The notes below the pieces were generated by a model that was not told the origin of the DNA, ran no database searches, and saw only the letters and a list, made by a program, of their open reading frames with translations. This document shows positions 45,402 to 53,877 of a stretch of 64,000 nt of DNA, in pieces. The translations under genes were made by a program, and so were the position numbers. Where the stretch lies: assembly GCF_019249215.1 (NCBI RefSeq), contig NZ_JAESDI010000011.1, forward strand, positions 1 through 64,000. The letters are read 5' to 3'. The stretch is from Alteromonas lipotrueae. GTDB lineage: Bacteria; Pseudomonadota; Gammaproteobacteria; Enterobacterales; Alteromonadaceae. Numbering within the stretch: position 1 is the stretch's first letter; every line of letters starts with the position of its first letter.

Positions 45402-46207
45402 TGTTGATACACGCTCGATGCAAAGCTAAACAAAATATCGGCACTTTGTTGAGGGTGAGAAATAAACGGCGCATGAGCTGCATGGGGCAACACCACCGTA
45501 TCGGCTTGAGGATGCAACTCGCAAATACGATCTATACCACTGGTAGGCACTAGGCTGTCTAAGCGGCCATAAAGTCTAAGGGTTGGCACCGTTATCCGGC
45601 CAATGTCTTGGCGTAAATCTTCTGTGGAAAGAATTCTCAAGCCTTGTTTCAGCGCTTGCTGATCTGGTTCGGGGAATTCACTGATATGCCCACGAATAGC
45701 TTTTATATCTTGTCGTGCCGTATCACTTCCCATTGCTTGAATCGCTAAAAAGCGCTCTAGTGTCCTGTTGTAGTTACTCTCTAACTGATTTTCGAACATG
45801 GCAAGTAAATCACCTGCAATGCCTGGCCAGCAGGGGCCAGCGATGAAACGTGGTGTAGAGGCTATCGTCACTAAGCCTTTCAGATCTAAGCCACCAATTA
45901 AAGCTAATCGTTGCGCCACCAAACCACCTAAAGACCAACCCACAACAATACTTTCTGGCGGAATATAAGGCGCTATCATTCGTGCTAAAGACTCAGCGTT
46001 ATAAGGGGAAGGCACATGCTGAGCGTTTTCGCCGAAACCGGGAAGATCAATAGTGGTAACCCGAAAACTATTGGTTAAATAGGGAATAAACGAAGTAAAA
46101 GCCCCACTATTCATACCCCAACCATGAAGGAAAACCAGATCGTTTCCTGTACCTTGAGTTCGGGTGACAAGCTGTGTGTTTGTATGCAAATCTTTCACTG
46201 TATACAT
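45389..46207 (-). CDS. bioH: pimeloyl-ACP methyl ester esterase BioH
   Basis: The 272-residue alpha/beta hydrolase cleaves the methyl ester of pimeloyl-ACP, ending the early phase of biotin synthesis. The triad is clear: VGWSLGGLVAQ holds the nucleophile Ser, RLYGRLDSLVP the Asp and PHAAHAPFISHP the His. FLHGWGMNSGAF near the N-terminus and RFLAIQAMGS are BioH-typical. The start is uncertain: ATG 46207 has AAAGG only one base away, GTG 46198 has the same site at 8 bases, and an ATG at 46258 would give a longer N-terminus. It is divergent from comF, as neighbours bioH and gntX are in E. coli. Confidence 0.93.
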   Translation of the reverse strand: MYTVKDLHTNTQLVTRTQGTGNDLVFLHGWGMNSGAFTSFIPYLTNSFRVTTIDLPGFGENAQHVPSPYNAESLARMIAPYIPPESIVVGWSLGGLVAQRLALIGGLDLKGLVTIASTPRFIAGPCWPGIAGDLLAMFENQLESNYNRTLERFLAIQAMGSDTARQDIKAIRGHISEFPEPDQQALKQGLRILSTEDLRQDIGRITVPTLRLYGRLDSLVPTSGIDRICELHPQADTVVLPHAAHAPFISHPQQSADILFSFASSVYQQKAS

Positions 46208-46359
46208 CCTTTGGCTGTTGCATGAAGAAGCAAACCTAATAGGCTGCCATATATGCATGATTACCCATTATCTCAAAAAATGCTTAAAGACACGTTATCT
46301 TACTGTAGCTACAAGCGAGAAAAAGCGACTCAACTTAAGAATTCAAAAATTCACGTACT

Positions 46360-47079
46360 ATGAATCTTTCATGCTTACTATGTTATCAGGCAAGTCCTGC
46401 GCCAGTATGTCATTGGTGTGAACATGACATATTTTTTTTCTCGGCCAACGTTCACGGTAATAACTTACTGTCATTTGGACCAGTCGGTCAGCACGTTAAG
46501 CATAGTGCCTATCAGCAGCTGTCGGTATTGGCTTTACATACTTATCCAATAACCACCTTAATTCATAGCTTTAAGTTTCAACACTCACTCACTTCAGGGA
46601 AGGTTTTAGCCAAGTGGTTTGTCGGTAAACAGCAACACTTGGCGCACCACACACCGCACTTAACCCACACTGCTCCCCAACTTCTCTTACCAGTGCCATT
46701 AAGCCCTTGGCGGCTAGCAACGCGACATTATAACCAAGCCGCAGTGTTAGCTAAATCCATTGGAAGTGCACTGAATATTCCCATTTGCACCAATTGGGCG
46801 ATTCGACAAGGTATGTCTGCGCAACATCAACTAGGAAAAGCACAAAGGCTACAACATGCTAAGCAGGTGTTTTCATTAACTCATCAGTGTATTGATAGGT
46901 TAGTCGATTCTACCCCTACTCTTAAGCGTATCGCTATAGTAGATGATGTTATTACTACTGGTGTTACGGTAAACGCGCTAGCAAGCTTATTGAGAGCTCG
47001 CTACCCACAACTGAATATTCTGGTATGGGCAATGACCTTTACACCGCCCCCGAAAAGTTCACTGCTAGTTGCGGGGTAA
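46360..47079 (+). CDS. ComF/GntX family phosphoribosyltransferase-like protein
   Basis: The 239-residue product has an N-terminal cysteine pattern (CLLCYQASPAPVCHWCEHD) fit for zinc and a C-terminal phosphoribosyltransferase domain with the PRPP loop AIVDDVITTGVT. LLPVPLSPWRLATRHYNQA matches the family. ComF acts in DNA uptake and fork repair in some species; GntX of E. coli is its orthologue by position next to bioH and nfuA. No ribosome site is clear before the ATG. Confidence 0.9.
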   Translation: MNLSCLLCYQASPAPVCHWCEHDIFFFSANVHGNNLLSFGPVGQHVKHSAYQQLSVLALHTYPITTLIHSFKFQHSLTSGKVLAKWFVGKQQHLAHHTPHLTHTAPQLLLPVPLSPWRLATRHYNQAAVLAKSIGSALNIPICTNWAIRQGMSAQHQLGKAQRLQHAKQVFSLTHQCIDRLVDSTPTLKRIAIVDDVITTGVTVNALASLLRARYPQLNILVWAMTFTPPPKSSLLVAG

Positions 47080-47137
47080 TCGAAACGACTACCGCCACGT
47101 ATTCTTGCTACATAAGAATTGGCTAAATAAAAATTAG

Positions 47138-49762
47138 TTACTTAAGAAAACCAGACTGATAAATGGCATTACTTAACATTTTGTTTGTGCCATACCAGTA
47201 CCCTCGAAATTGCGTATTGTCGGTAAACCCAATCACAACACCTTTACCTTGCTGTGTGGTGATCACAGCAGGGGTTTCGGCAATTAGTTTCACTAGTTTT
47301 TCATCACTGAATCCAGCCAATAATGGCGCTGAGGTATATCGAGCTGGCGTAGTAAATGGCGTGTAATAATTGTTCACCACCATATTGCTGGTTTTGAACA
47401 TAGACAGTGTAGTGTCGGTATAACCGTAAAATAGTGGATGGGTGATATCTATTTCAGCTTCATAAACCGCGCCAGCCACCAACTTTCTTGCATATAACGC
47501 CGATTTATCGCCAAACGTCAGTTTATCTTCATCAAATTGACTGTCTATTTCTTCTCTATCTACTATATCGACGTTTAACCATTCATTGGCTGCAAAATAA
47601 CGAAGGGCTGATTTTTGTCCAATCAACACACCGCCATTTTTAACCCAATTGAACAGGGCATCTTTAGTGTCATTCGACAGCGTATACTGCCCGCTAGCAA
47701 ACACAATGTGGGTATAACCTGACTGTAGCGCATTGCCCAGTTTTTGTTGCTCCACAATACTGGCAGGTAGGCCTACCCGCGTATCAAAATAGTGCCACAT
47801 TTCGCCCACTTCATATTCGCTTACCCCCTCGCCCCCAACTAATAGCACTTTTGGCCCTAAAATAGGTTTGATTGAGCGACTTCCAATATCACTGCCCGTT
47901 GGCGTTAGTCCACTCGCGAGGGCGTAAACAGGAATACGTAACGCGCGAGCTTGCTCGGTTAGCAGACTGAGTAAATTTTCAGGCTGAACTAATCCTGTAG
48001 GAATGACAATGCTACCCGAGGTAAAGGTATGGCGCTGATTATTGACAAGCTTAGCTTCAAACGCATTTTCGCTACTTCTTACGCTTACCCCAGCCTCTAA
48101 TAACGACTGAAGCAAGGCTGGCGCGTAGTAATCGTTCCATGAAAACGCGTACGCATAGGCACTGGCAGGTAACGACTCGCTAAGCACTGGCATCGCTAAC
48201 TTTGCATTGGCAGCCGTTTTTACGTTTCGGGTATCCCGTTTTTCAACCACCGAGAAGGGCAAGTTAAATGCCATCGCCATGTTCCACGATGACACATCGT
48301 AGAAGGTGTTATTTTCAAACGAGGTTTGGGTTGAAAATATGGACGTGATAAGTCGGTACTGGGCCTGCGCGACAGGAATATAAATGGCGCGATTAGCATT
48401 AAAGGTTTGCTTGCCAACGTCTGAGTCTTTGCTGACAACCTCGAACTTAATATTGTGTTGTTTAAGTAGCGACAACATCGCATTAAACCTGCCGCTATCA
48501 CTCGACTCACCCACAATGTAGCCGCTAATATCACCGTCTTTTGCTAATGCTTGCGTGTCTTTAACAAAAGCCGATTGATAATCTAAAATAGCCGGCTTGT
48601 TGGCAAGCGCACCTTCAAAGGTACTTAATGAGGTCGTAATTTGATTTGCGATAGTGGTAGAAAATGCCAATGGTCCATTGATAGATTCTTGTAAATGTCC
48701 GCGAGAACTCGCTTGTTCAAACAAAATACCGATGCTGCCATGTAAATCAGGGTAGGTACTGCCCTTACCGGCGTAAAAGTCGTCAAATGCCTCTTCCGAG
48801 AAATACAGCTTTCCTTTCTTATCAAAGGCTTTGGCATGATACGCCGCCAACGCTTCGGTTAAGGTTACGTTTTCATCCGGCGTAATAGGGTTTTTACGCG
48901 AGCGTACACCTGGCTGAAAAAAGTAGGTGCTATCGGTACCCATTTCATGAAAGTCAGTAAGAATATGCGGGCGCCAGCGATGAAATTGCTTTATACGTGC
49001 TTGAGACTCTGGGTGAGCCAACAATAACCAGTCTCTATTTAAGTCAAACCAATAGTGGTTCGTGCGTCCTGATGGCCAGCCTTCATCATGCTCACGGGTG
49101 TTACTATCCGCGACAAGTTGCTTTCCTTTGTGCATATTGGCCCATTGCGCGAAACGAGATAACCCATCGGGGTTGAAAGATGGGTCTAACAGCACAATAT
49201 TGTTGTTCAGTAACGCATCGATTCGCGCACCTTGCCCAGCGGCTAAGTAATAAGCTAGGGCTAATGCAGCGTTTGAGCCTGAAGGCTCATTACCGTGAAT
49301 GCCGTAACCCATATAGAAAATGAGTGGCGCACCGGCTTTTACTTTTTCACCTGAATTCATGGCATCGATATGCGCGGTTCGCATACTTTCTATATTAGGG
49401 CGGTTCGATGGCGCAGTAATGGTAAGTAGCAATAGCTCACGATTTTCATGGGTTCTGCCGGTGACTTCTAATGAAATGCGGTCGGAATGGTCAGCGAGTA
49501 CACGCATGTAGTGGGTTAGTTGATCGTGACGTACGTGCCACTGGCCAATGTTCGCACCCAGTACTGATTCTGGCGTAGGGATATCTGGGTTATATGTTAC
49601 ATCAGTTGGTAAGTAGGCCTGAACCGGCTTTCCCCCCTTATCGAGGGCAACTATATTGGCATTTACCGAAGCAGATACGCACACGGCGGTTAACACGATA
49701 AATGGCGTAAACCATTTTGGGAAAATCGAGATTGTGGCGGTGCGAACCAAAGCTGCGAGCAT
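47138..49762 (-). CDS. secreted M14-family zinc carboxypeptidase
   Basis: The 874-residue product has a signal peptide (FTPFIVLTAVCVSASVNA, cleavage near 36). The peptidase domain has IHGNEPSGSNAAL (zinc His and Glu near 155-158), SFNPDG, WFDLNRDWLLLAHPES (about 245) and DFHEMG (third zinc ligand near 270), and a later GILFEQASSRG segment that likely carries the catalytic Glu. The C-terminal half holds a class-I glutamine-amidotransferase-like region (VLLVGGEGVSEYEVGEMW, GGVLIG). Similar large M14 proteins of marine bacteria degrade exogenous peptides, and it could be a T2SS substrate, but nothing here proves it. It separates comF from nfuA. Confidence 0.9.
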   Translation of the reverse strand: MLAALVRTATISIFPKWFTPFIVLTAVCVSASVNANIVALDKGGKPVQAYLPTDVTYNPDIPTPESVLGANIGQWHVRHDQLTHYMRVLADHSDRISLEVTGRTHENRELLLLTITAPSNRPNIESMRTAHIDAMNSGEKVKAGAPLIFYMGYGIHGNEPSGSNAALALAYYLAAGQGARIDALLNNNIVLLDPSFNPDGLSRFAQWANMHKGKQLVADSNTREHDEGWPSGRTNHYWFDLNRDWLLLAHPESQARIKQFHRWRPHILTDFHEMGTDSTYFFQPGVRSRKNPITPDENVTLTEALAAYHAKAFDKKGKLYFSEEAFDDFYAGKGSTYPDLHGSIGILFEQASSRGHLQESINGPLAFSTTIANQITTSLSTFEGALANKPAILDYQSAFVKDTQALAKDGDISGYIVGESSDSGRFNAMLSLLKQHNIKFEVVSKDSDVGKQTFNANRAIYIPVAQAQYRLITSIFSTQTSFENNTFYDVSSWNMAMAFNLPFSVVEKRDTRNVKTAANAKLAMPVLSESLPASAYAYAFSWNDYYAPALLQSLLEAGVSVRSSENAFEAKLVNNQRHTFTSGSIVIPTGLVQPENLLSLLTEQARALRIPVYALASGLTPTGSDIGSRSIKPILGPKVLLVGGEGVSEYEVGEMWHYFDTRVGLPASIVEQQKLGNALQSGYTHIVFASGQYTLSNDTKDALFNWVKNGGVLIGQKSALRYFAANEWLNVDIVDREEIDSQFDEDKLTFGDKSALYARKLVAGAVYEAEIDITHPLFYGYTDTTLSMFKTSNMVVNNYYTPFTTPARYTSAPLLAGFSDEKLVKLIAETPAVITTQQGKGVVIGFTDNTQFRGYWYGTNKMLSNAIYQSGFLK

Positions 49763-49807
49763 AGTGATATCCGTCTTGTCGTTATGCGGTTACATCGAAA
49801 CTAGTCA

Positions 49808-49832
49808 ATACTTGACTGTTTTAGTCAGGTAA
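49808..49832 (+). promoter_or_regulatory. type 1 IscR binding site upstream of nfuA
   Basis: The 25 bases start with ATACTTGACT and end with AGTCAGGTAA, separated by GTTTT. This agrees at 24 of 25 positions with the remembered type 1 IscR consensus. The site lies 44 bases before the nfuA ATG and overlaps a TTGACT that could act as -35. In E. coli the nfuA promoter is also controlled by IscR bound to Fe-S. Confidence 0.8.
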
Positions 49833-49835
49833 ATT

Positions 49836-49844
49836 TGTTATCAT
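49836..49844 (+). promoter_or_regulatory. extended -10 element of nfuA
   Basis: TGTTATCAT fits an extended -10 box (TGn followed by TATCAT). It lies 3 bases after the IscR site and 31 bases before the start codon, well placed for repression by IscR. Confidence 0.5.
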
Positions 49845-49875
49845 AAACCAAATTTTAAATTAATAGGACTTACTG

Positions 49876-50454
49876 ATGATTACTATATCAGAAGAAGCCC
49901 AGGCTCACTTCGTAAAACTGTTGGATAAACAAGAGACTGGCACAAATATTCGTGTATTCGTCGTAAATCCGGGCACATCGAGCGCCGAGTGTGGCGTGTC
50001 CTATTGCCCGCCAGATGCCGTTGAAGAAACGGATACTCGCCTAGAGTTCAATGGCTTCAATGCAGTGGTAGATGAAGAAAGTGTTCCATTTTTACATGAA
50101 GCAGAAATTGATTATGTCACTGATCAAATGGGTTCGCAGCTTACGCTTAAAGCCCCTAATGCTAAAGCACGCAAAGTAGCTGATGATGCGCCTTTGGCTG
50201 AACGCATAAAGTACATGATTGAAGCTGAAATCAACCCTCAACTTGCTAGCCATGGCGGCCAAGTAATGTTGGCTGAACTTACCGAAGATGGCTTCGCTAT
50301 TCTTCAGTTCGGCGGCGGCTGTAATGGCTGCTCTATGGTTGATGTAACTTTGAAAGACGGCATTGAAAAGCAAATGCTTGAGCAATTTGCAGGGGAACTA
50401 AACGGTGTTCGTGATGCTACTGAACATGAAGCCGGTGAGCATTCTTACTACTAA
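49876..50454 (+). CDS. nfuA: Fe-S biogenesis protein NfuA
   Basis: The 192-residue product has an N-terminal degenerate A-type domain (about 1-100, lacking the three-cysteine set of true carriers) and a C-terminal NifU domain with [13 protein letters not shown], the CxxC near 148-151 that holds a [4Fe-4S] cluster between two subunits. NfuA repairs and delivers clusters under oxidative or iron stress. AGGA lies before the ATG. An IscR site precedes it. A small membrane protein gene follows after 17 bases. Confidence 0.97.
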   Translation: MITISEEAQAHFVKLLDKQETGTNIRVFVVNPGTSSAECGVSYCPPDAVEETDTRLEFNGFNAVVDEESVPFLHEAEIDYVTDQMGSQLTLKAPNAKARKVADDAPLAERIKYMIEAEINPQLASHGGQVMLAELTEDGFAILQFGGGCNGCSMVDVTLKDGIEKQMLEQFAGELNGVRDATEHEAGEHSYY

Positions 50455-50471
50455 GATGTTGTATCTCAACT

Positions 50472-50705
50472 ATGTTTGATGTGCACAAAAGCTGGCGACG
50501 ATTTAAATTAGGCCTTGCCTTGTTCGTTGCTGGCGTTGTGCAGCTTTTCACGTTAAGTCATCTAAGCACCTTCCTTTACTATTATTCTCTTACCACCTTG
50601 CTTGTGGGCTTTGTCATTGCCATGTCTGGCTATGTAGGCATCTTCATGCAGCGTTTCGCGTTTCTAAAAGATAAGAAAATACCGCCTAGTTTCAAAGACG
50701 ATTAG
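50472..50705 (+). CDS. small two-helix membrane protein
   Basis: The 77-residue product is not recognised. Two hydrophobic segments span about 13-31 (LGLALFVAGVVQLFTLSHL) and 36-58 (YYSLTTLLVGFVIAMSGYVG). Both ends are charged and likely cytoplasmic. It begins 17 bases after nfuA with no clear ribosome site of its own and may depend on nfuA translation. A hairpin with CGTCA/TGACG and a following GTTTTT (50838-50859) downstream may end the transcript. Confidence 0.65.
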   Translation: MFDVHKSWRRFKLGLALFVAGVVQLFTLSHLSTFLYYYSLTTLLVGFVIAMSGYVGIFMQRFAFLKDKKIPPSFKDD

Positions 50706-50895
50706 TCGCTTACCTCCTGCTTTTGTCCCATACGTTTCCTAACATACTTTTGTTAATTCTCACGTTCAATGACCTTGTCCTAGGCTGCGGATTGCACGTA
50801 GTCTAGTATTTATAATCTTACATTGGTTGTTCTTAACGTCATGTTTGTGACGGTTTTTAATACGTTTTTTGTCGTGCTTATTAGAGGAGGCTGAG

Positions 50896-51588
50896 ATGAA
50901 AACCATTGGGCTTATTGGTGGTATGAGTTGGGAATCGACGGTTAGCTATTACCAAGCGATTAACCGGTTGGTGAATAGCCAACTCGGGGGGCTCCACAGT
51001 GCAAAAATATGCCTATACTCGGTTGATTTTGCCGAGATAGAAGCTTTCCAGCGCAGCGGTGAGTGGGATAAAGCCGCCGATGCGTTGAAGCACGCCGCAC
51101 AGTCATTAGAAGATGCCGGCGCAGACTTTCTCCTTATATGTACCAACACCATGCATAAGGTCGCTGCCCAGGTGGCCAGCGCTGTAGCCATTCCTTTATT
51201 GCATATTGCCGATGCCACCGGCGTGGCTCTGTGTGAAAACACGGTCAAAAAAGTGGGCTTGTTAGGCACCCTATTCACCATGGAACAGGCATTTTACAGC
51301 GAACGTTTAGCGCAACAGTTTGATTTAGATGTAGTCGTACCAGACAGTGAAGACAGATTAGTCGTGCATAAAATTATTTATGAGGAATTATGCAAAGGGG
51401 TTATTTGTGAAAAATCCCGTGACGCGTATATTGATATTATCAACAAATTAAAGGCGCAAGGTGCACAGGCCGTTATTTTAGGGTGCACGGAAATTGCCTT
51501 GTTGGTAAAGCAGTCAGACACTGATATGCCTCTTTACGACACAACAGCACTTCACGCTGCTGAGGCTGTAAAAATGGCGCTAGAATAG
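50896..51588 (+). CDS. aspartate/glutamate racemase family protein
   Basis: The 230-residue product equals E. coli YgeA in length. Cofactor-free racemases of this family use two cysteines; both motifs are visible, LLICTNTMHK (about residue 83) and VILGCTEIALL (about 195). MKTIGLIGGMSWESTVSYY is the usual N-terminus. The ATG at 50896 is chosen for the GAGGAGG site 5 bases before it. YgeA racemises several amino acids with broad specificity; the specificity here is unknown. It stands alone. Confidence 0.9.
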   Translation: MKTIGLIGGMSWESTVSYYQAINRLVNSQLGGLHSAKICLYSVDFAEIEAFQRSGEWDKAADALKHAAQSLEDAGADFLLICTNTMHKVAAQVASAVAIPLLHIADATGVALCENTVKKVGLLGTLFTMEQAFYSERLAQQFDLDVVVPDSEDRLVVHKIIYEELCKGVICEKSRDAYIDIINKLKAQGAQAVILGCTEIALLVKQSDTDMPLYDTTALHAAEAVKMALE

Positions 51589-51625
51589 TCAGATAACTAT
51601 ATTTTGCCTACAAAAAGGAAATGCT

Positions 51626-52009
51626 ATGTTTAGTCATGTAATGATTGGCGCGAACGACATCGAAGCATCGAAGAAGTTTTACGATGCCTCTCTTGCTGTA
51701 TTTGGATACGATGAAGGCGTATACGATGAACACGGTCGTGTTTTCTACTTCACCCCAAAAGGTGTGTTAGCCCTTACCAAACCAATTAACGGCGAAGCCG
51801 CTACCCACGGGAACGGTTCAACGATTGGCCTTGCTGCGGCAAACCCAGCGCTTGTTGATGAATGGCATAAAGTAGGCGCAGCCAATGGCGGCGTGCCGGT
51901 TGAAGATCCTCCCGGCATTCGTGGTACAGAAGAGCGCCAGTTGTACCTTGCGTATTTGCGCGACCCTTCTGGCAACAAACTGTGTGCGACTCACTTCGTT
52001 AAGAAATAA
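51626..52009 (+). CDS. VOC (glyoxalase-like) family protein
   Basis: The 127-residue product opens with MFSHVMIGANDIEASKKFYD and ends with YLRDPSGNKLCATHF, the two ends of the vicinal oxygen chelate fold. His4 and Glu or Asp near the C-terminus could bind a metal. The substrate is unknown; glyoxalase, dioxygenase and resistance proteins all share the fold. AAGGA precedes the ATG. The gene lies 37 bases after the racemase gene and may share its transcript. Four tandem repeats begin right after its stop. Confidence 0.88.
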   Translation: MFSHVMIGANDIEASKKFYDASLAVFGYDEGVYDEHGRVFYFTPKGVLALTKPINGEAATHGNGSTIGLAAANPALVDEWHKVGAANGGVPVEDPPGIRGTEERQLYLAYLRDPSGNKLCATHFVKK

Positions 52010-52081
52010 CCTTGAGCGGATACACAGCCTTGAGCGGATACACAGCCTTGAGCTTTTAAACAGCCTTGAGCTTGTATAAAC
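52010..52081 (+). repeat. four 18-bp tandem repeats downstream of the VOC gene
   Basis: Four units start at 52010, 52028, 52046 and 52064. The first two are identical (CCTTGAGCGGATACACAG). The third and fourth keep CCTTGAGC and the end but vary in the middle (TTTTAAACAG, TTGTATAAAC). The array begins directly after the stop codon. Confidence 0.95.
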
Positions 52082-52142
52082 ATCTACGTTTAGCTCGTCA
52101 GTGCTACACTGGCGAGCGATAAGTCAGAATAGGTAAGCGACC

Positions 52143-52790
52143 ATGACACCAGCAGAAACCGGCCTTGCTTACGATCAAATTACCCAGCGTTGGACACGGC
52201 CAGAGTTTAATCGTAGCAATGGTATTGCTCAGCATAAGGTCGCGTTATCATTTCTAGACGTATTTACGTCAGAACAAGGCTCATCCAGAACAGATCAACC
52301 TCGCATCGGCCTTGATGTAGGATGTGGCTGTACGGGTAGGTTTATTGAACTGCTGCATGACAACGAGTTTGTAGTAGAGGGGATTGATATCTCAAATGAG
52401 ATGCTGGCGTTAGCCAGAGGAAGACACCCTAACAACACGTTTTATTTTGGTGATATTTGCACCTTCGACCTGCCCCATCAGTACCGCTTCATTAGTGCTT
52501 GGGACTGCCTGTGGCACGTACCACTACACAGCCAAGCGGCTCTAGTTACCAAACTTTGCAATGCACTACAGCCAGGTGGCATATTTATATTTAGCTGTGG
52601 CGGTGTGGATGAACCGGGTGAACATACCAACACCACCATGGGGCCTGAAGTCTATTACGCTTCACTAGGTATCAACGGTTATATACGTCATATTGTCGAA
52701 GCCGACTGCATTATTCGGCATATTGAATACGAGCAGCTACCCGAATTTCATACCTACTTTGTCGTGCAAAAGGCAATACCGCAAAAATAG
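52143..52790 (+). CDS. class I SAM-dependent methyltransferase
   Basis: The 215-residue product has the SAM-binding motif I GLDVGCGCTGRFIELL (about 57-72), motif II VEGIDISNEMLALAR (about 80) and the post-motif AWDCLWHVPL. ALQPGGIFIFSCGG is the usual segment IV-V. The substrate is unknown. TAGG lies before the ATG. It may be co-transcribed with the AraC gene 60 bases downstream, but each could have its own promoter. Confidence 0.88.
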   Translation: MTPAETGLAYDQITQRWTRPEFNRSNGIAQHKVALSFLDVFTSEQGSSRTDQPRIGLDVGCGCTGRFIELLHDNEFVVEGIDISNEMLALARGRHPNNTFYFGDICTFDLPHQYRFISAWDCLWHVPLHSQAALVTKLCNALQPGGIFIFSCGGVDEPGEHTNTTMGPEVYYASLGINGYIRHIVEADCIIRHIEYEQLPEFHTYFVVQKAIPQK

Positions 52791-52850
52791 TCGGGTATGT
52801 TTTGATTCAACTTTGTATTGTTTGCTTAACCTCAATAACGCTAGTAACGA

Positions 52851-53843
52851 ATGAACCCTTTATATCGCCGTCTTGATAAGGTCGCCGACGCCATTTTAAA
52901 GTCGCCCGACCGTGCCAATAATCTTACTCAACTCGCCTCTCTCGCGTGTACCTCTGAGTACCATCTTCATCGCGCATTTAACGCAAAGTTTGGTATTAAT
53001 ATTGGCGCCTACGCTAGGCAGCTTCGACTGCACGAAAGTGCCTATAAATTAGCATTTCGGCCTCAAAAACGCATATTGGAAATTGCGATAGAAGCAGGGT
53101 TTGGGTCACATGAAAGCTATGCCAAAGCCTTTAAAAAGCATTACAACCAGTCGCCTTCAGGCTTTAGAAAGACACCCAATGTTGAAGCGCTACATAAAGG
53201 TGCACAAATTAGCTCGCTAGTAATATCTAACGAAAAAGGATCTTCGGTACTTATGAACACCTCACATGACAACTCAAATAGCGCGTCTGAAAATGTCACC
53301 TCTGAAAATCATCAACTTGATGTGTCAGTTATTCAGTTTCCAGCCTTAGACATTGCGATGATGATGCACATTGGCCCGCCTAGCCACATTATGAGCACGG
53401 TAAGTGCGTTTATTGCGTGGCGCAGAGAAAAAAAACTACCGCCCTCCACCAGCCGCACTTTCAACTTACTGTATGATGACCCTGACAACACGCCACATGA
53501 GTCTTACCGGTTTGGTGTGGCGTGCCAAATTACTGCGCCTATTAACCAGCCCGCAAAAACAAGCAAGGCTATAGAAGCATGCCAGTCTAAGGATACGATC
53601 ACTCCCAACGTCACCACCACTGCCATACCGGAAGGATACTGCGCTAAGGTCCGCCATATTGGCACCGATGCCGAATTAGGGGCGGTGGTGCACGCTTTAT
53701 ATCACCAATGGTTGCCTGATACACAATTTGAACTGAGAGACTCCCCGATTTTTTTAGAGCGTATTCGCTTTTTCCCCGATGTAGCCGCCCATGAAGCCGT
53801 GACCGATGTATTTCTGCCAATCGAAGTGACTAAAGTGACGTAG
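52851..53843 (+). CDS. AraC-family regulator with GyrI-like domain
   Basis: The 330-residue product has an N-terminal double helix-turn-helix domain (about 1-108: LTQLASLACTSEYHLHRAF, then ILEIAIEAGFGSHESYAKAF and YNQSPSGFRK). A linker follows, then a GyrI-like small-molecule binding domain (about 155-325: VSVIQFPALDIAMMMHIGP; AKVRHIGTDAELGAVVHAL). This is the Rob/SoxS-like layout with ligand binding at the C-terminus. It may regulate the divergent or convergent neighbours, such as the MATE gene, but no operator is seen. Confidence 0.88.
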   Translation: MNPLYRRLDKVADAILKSPDRANNLTQLASLACTSEYHLHRAFNAKFGINIGAYARQLRLHESAYKLAFRPQKRILEIAIEAGFGSHESYAKAFKKHYNQSPSGFRKTPNVEALHKGAQISSLVISNEKGSSVLMNTSHDNSNSASENVTSENHQLDVSVIQFPALDIAMMMHIGPPSHIMSTVSAFIAWRREKKLPPSTSRTFNLLYDDPDNTPHESYRFGVACQITAPINQPAKTSKAIEACQSKDTITPNVTTTAIPEGYCAKVRHIGTDAELGAVVHALYHQWLPDTQFELRDSPIFLERIRFFPDVAAHEAVTDVFLPIEVTKVT

Positions 53844-53877
53844 CTGCTTAGCGTGGTTGGGTTTTGCATGGCTTAGA

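Noticed and set aside
51885..52079. A frame ending in repeated LERIHS-type units
   Set aside because: The frame overlaps the VOC gene out of phase; the repeated residues come only from the 18-bp DNA repeats.
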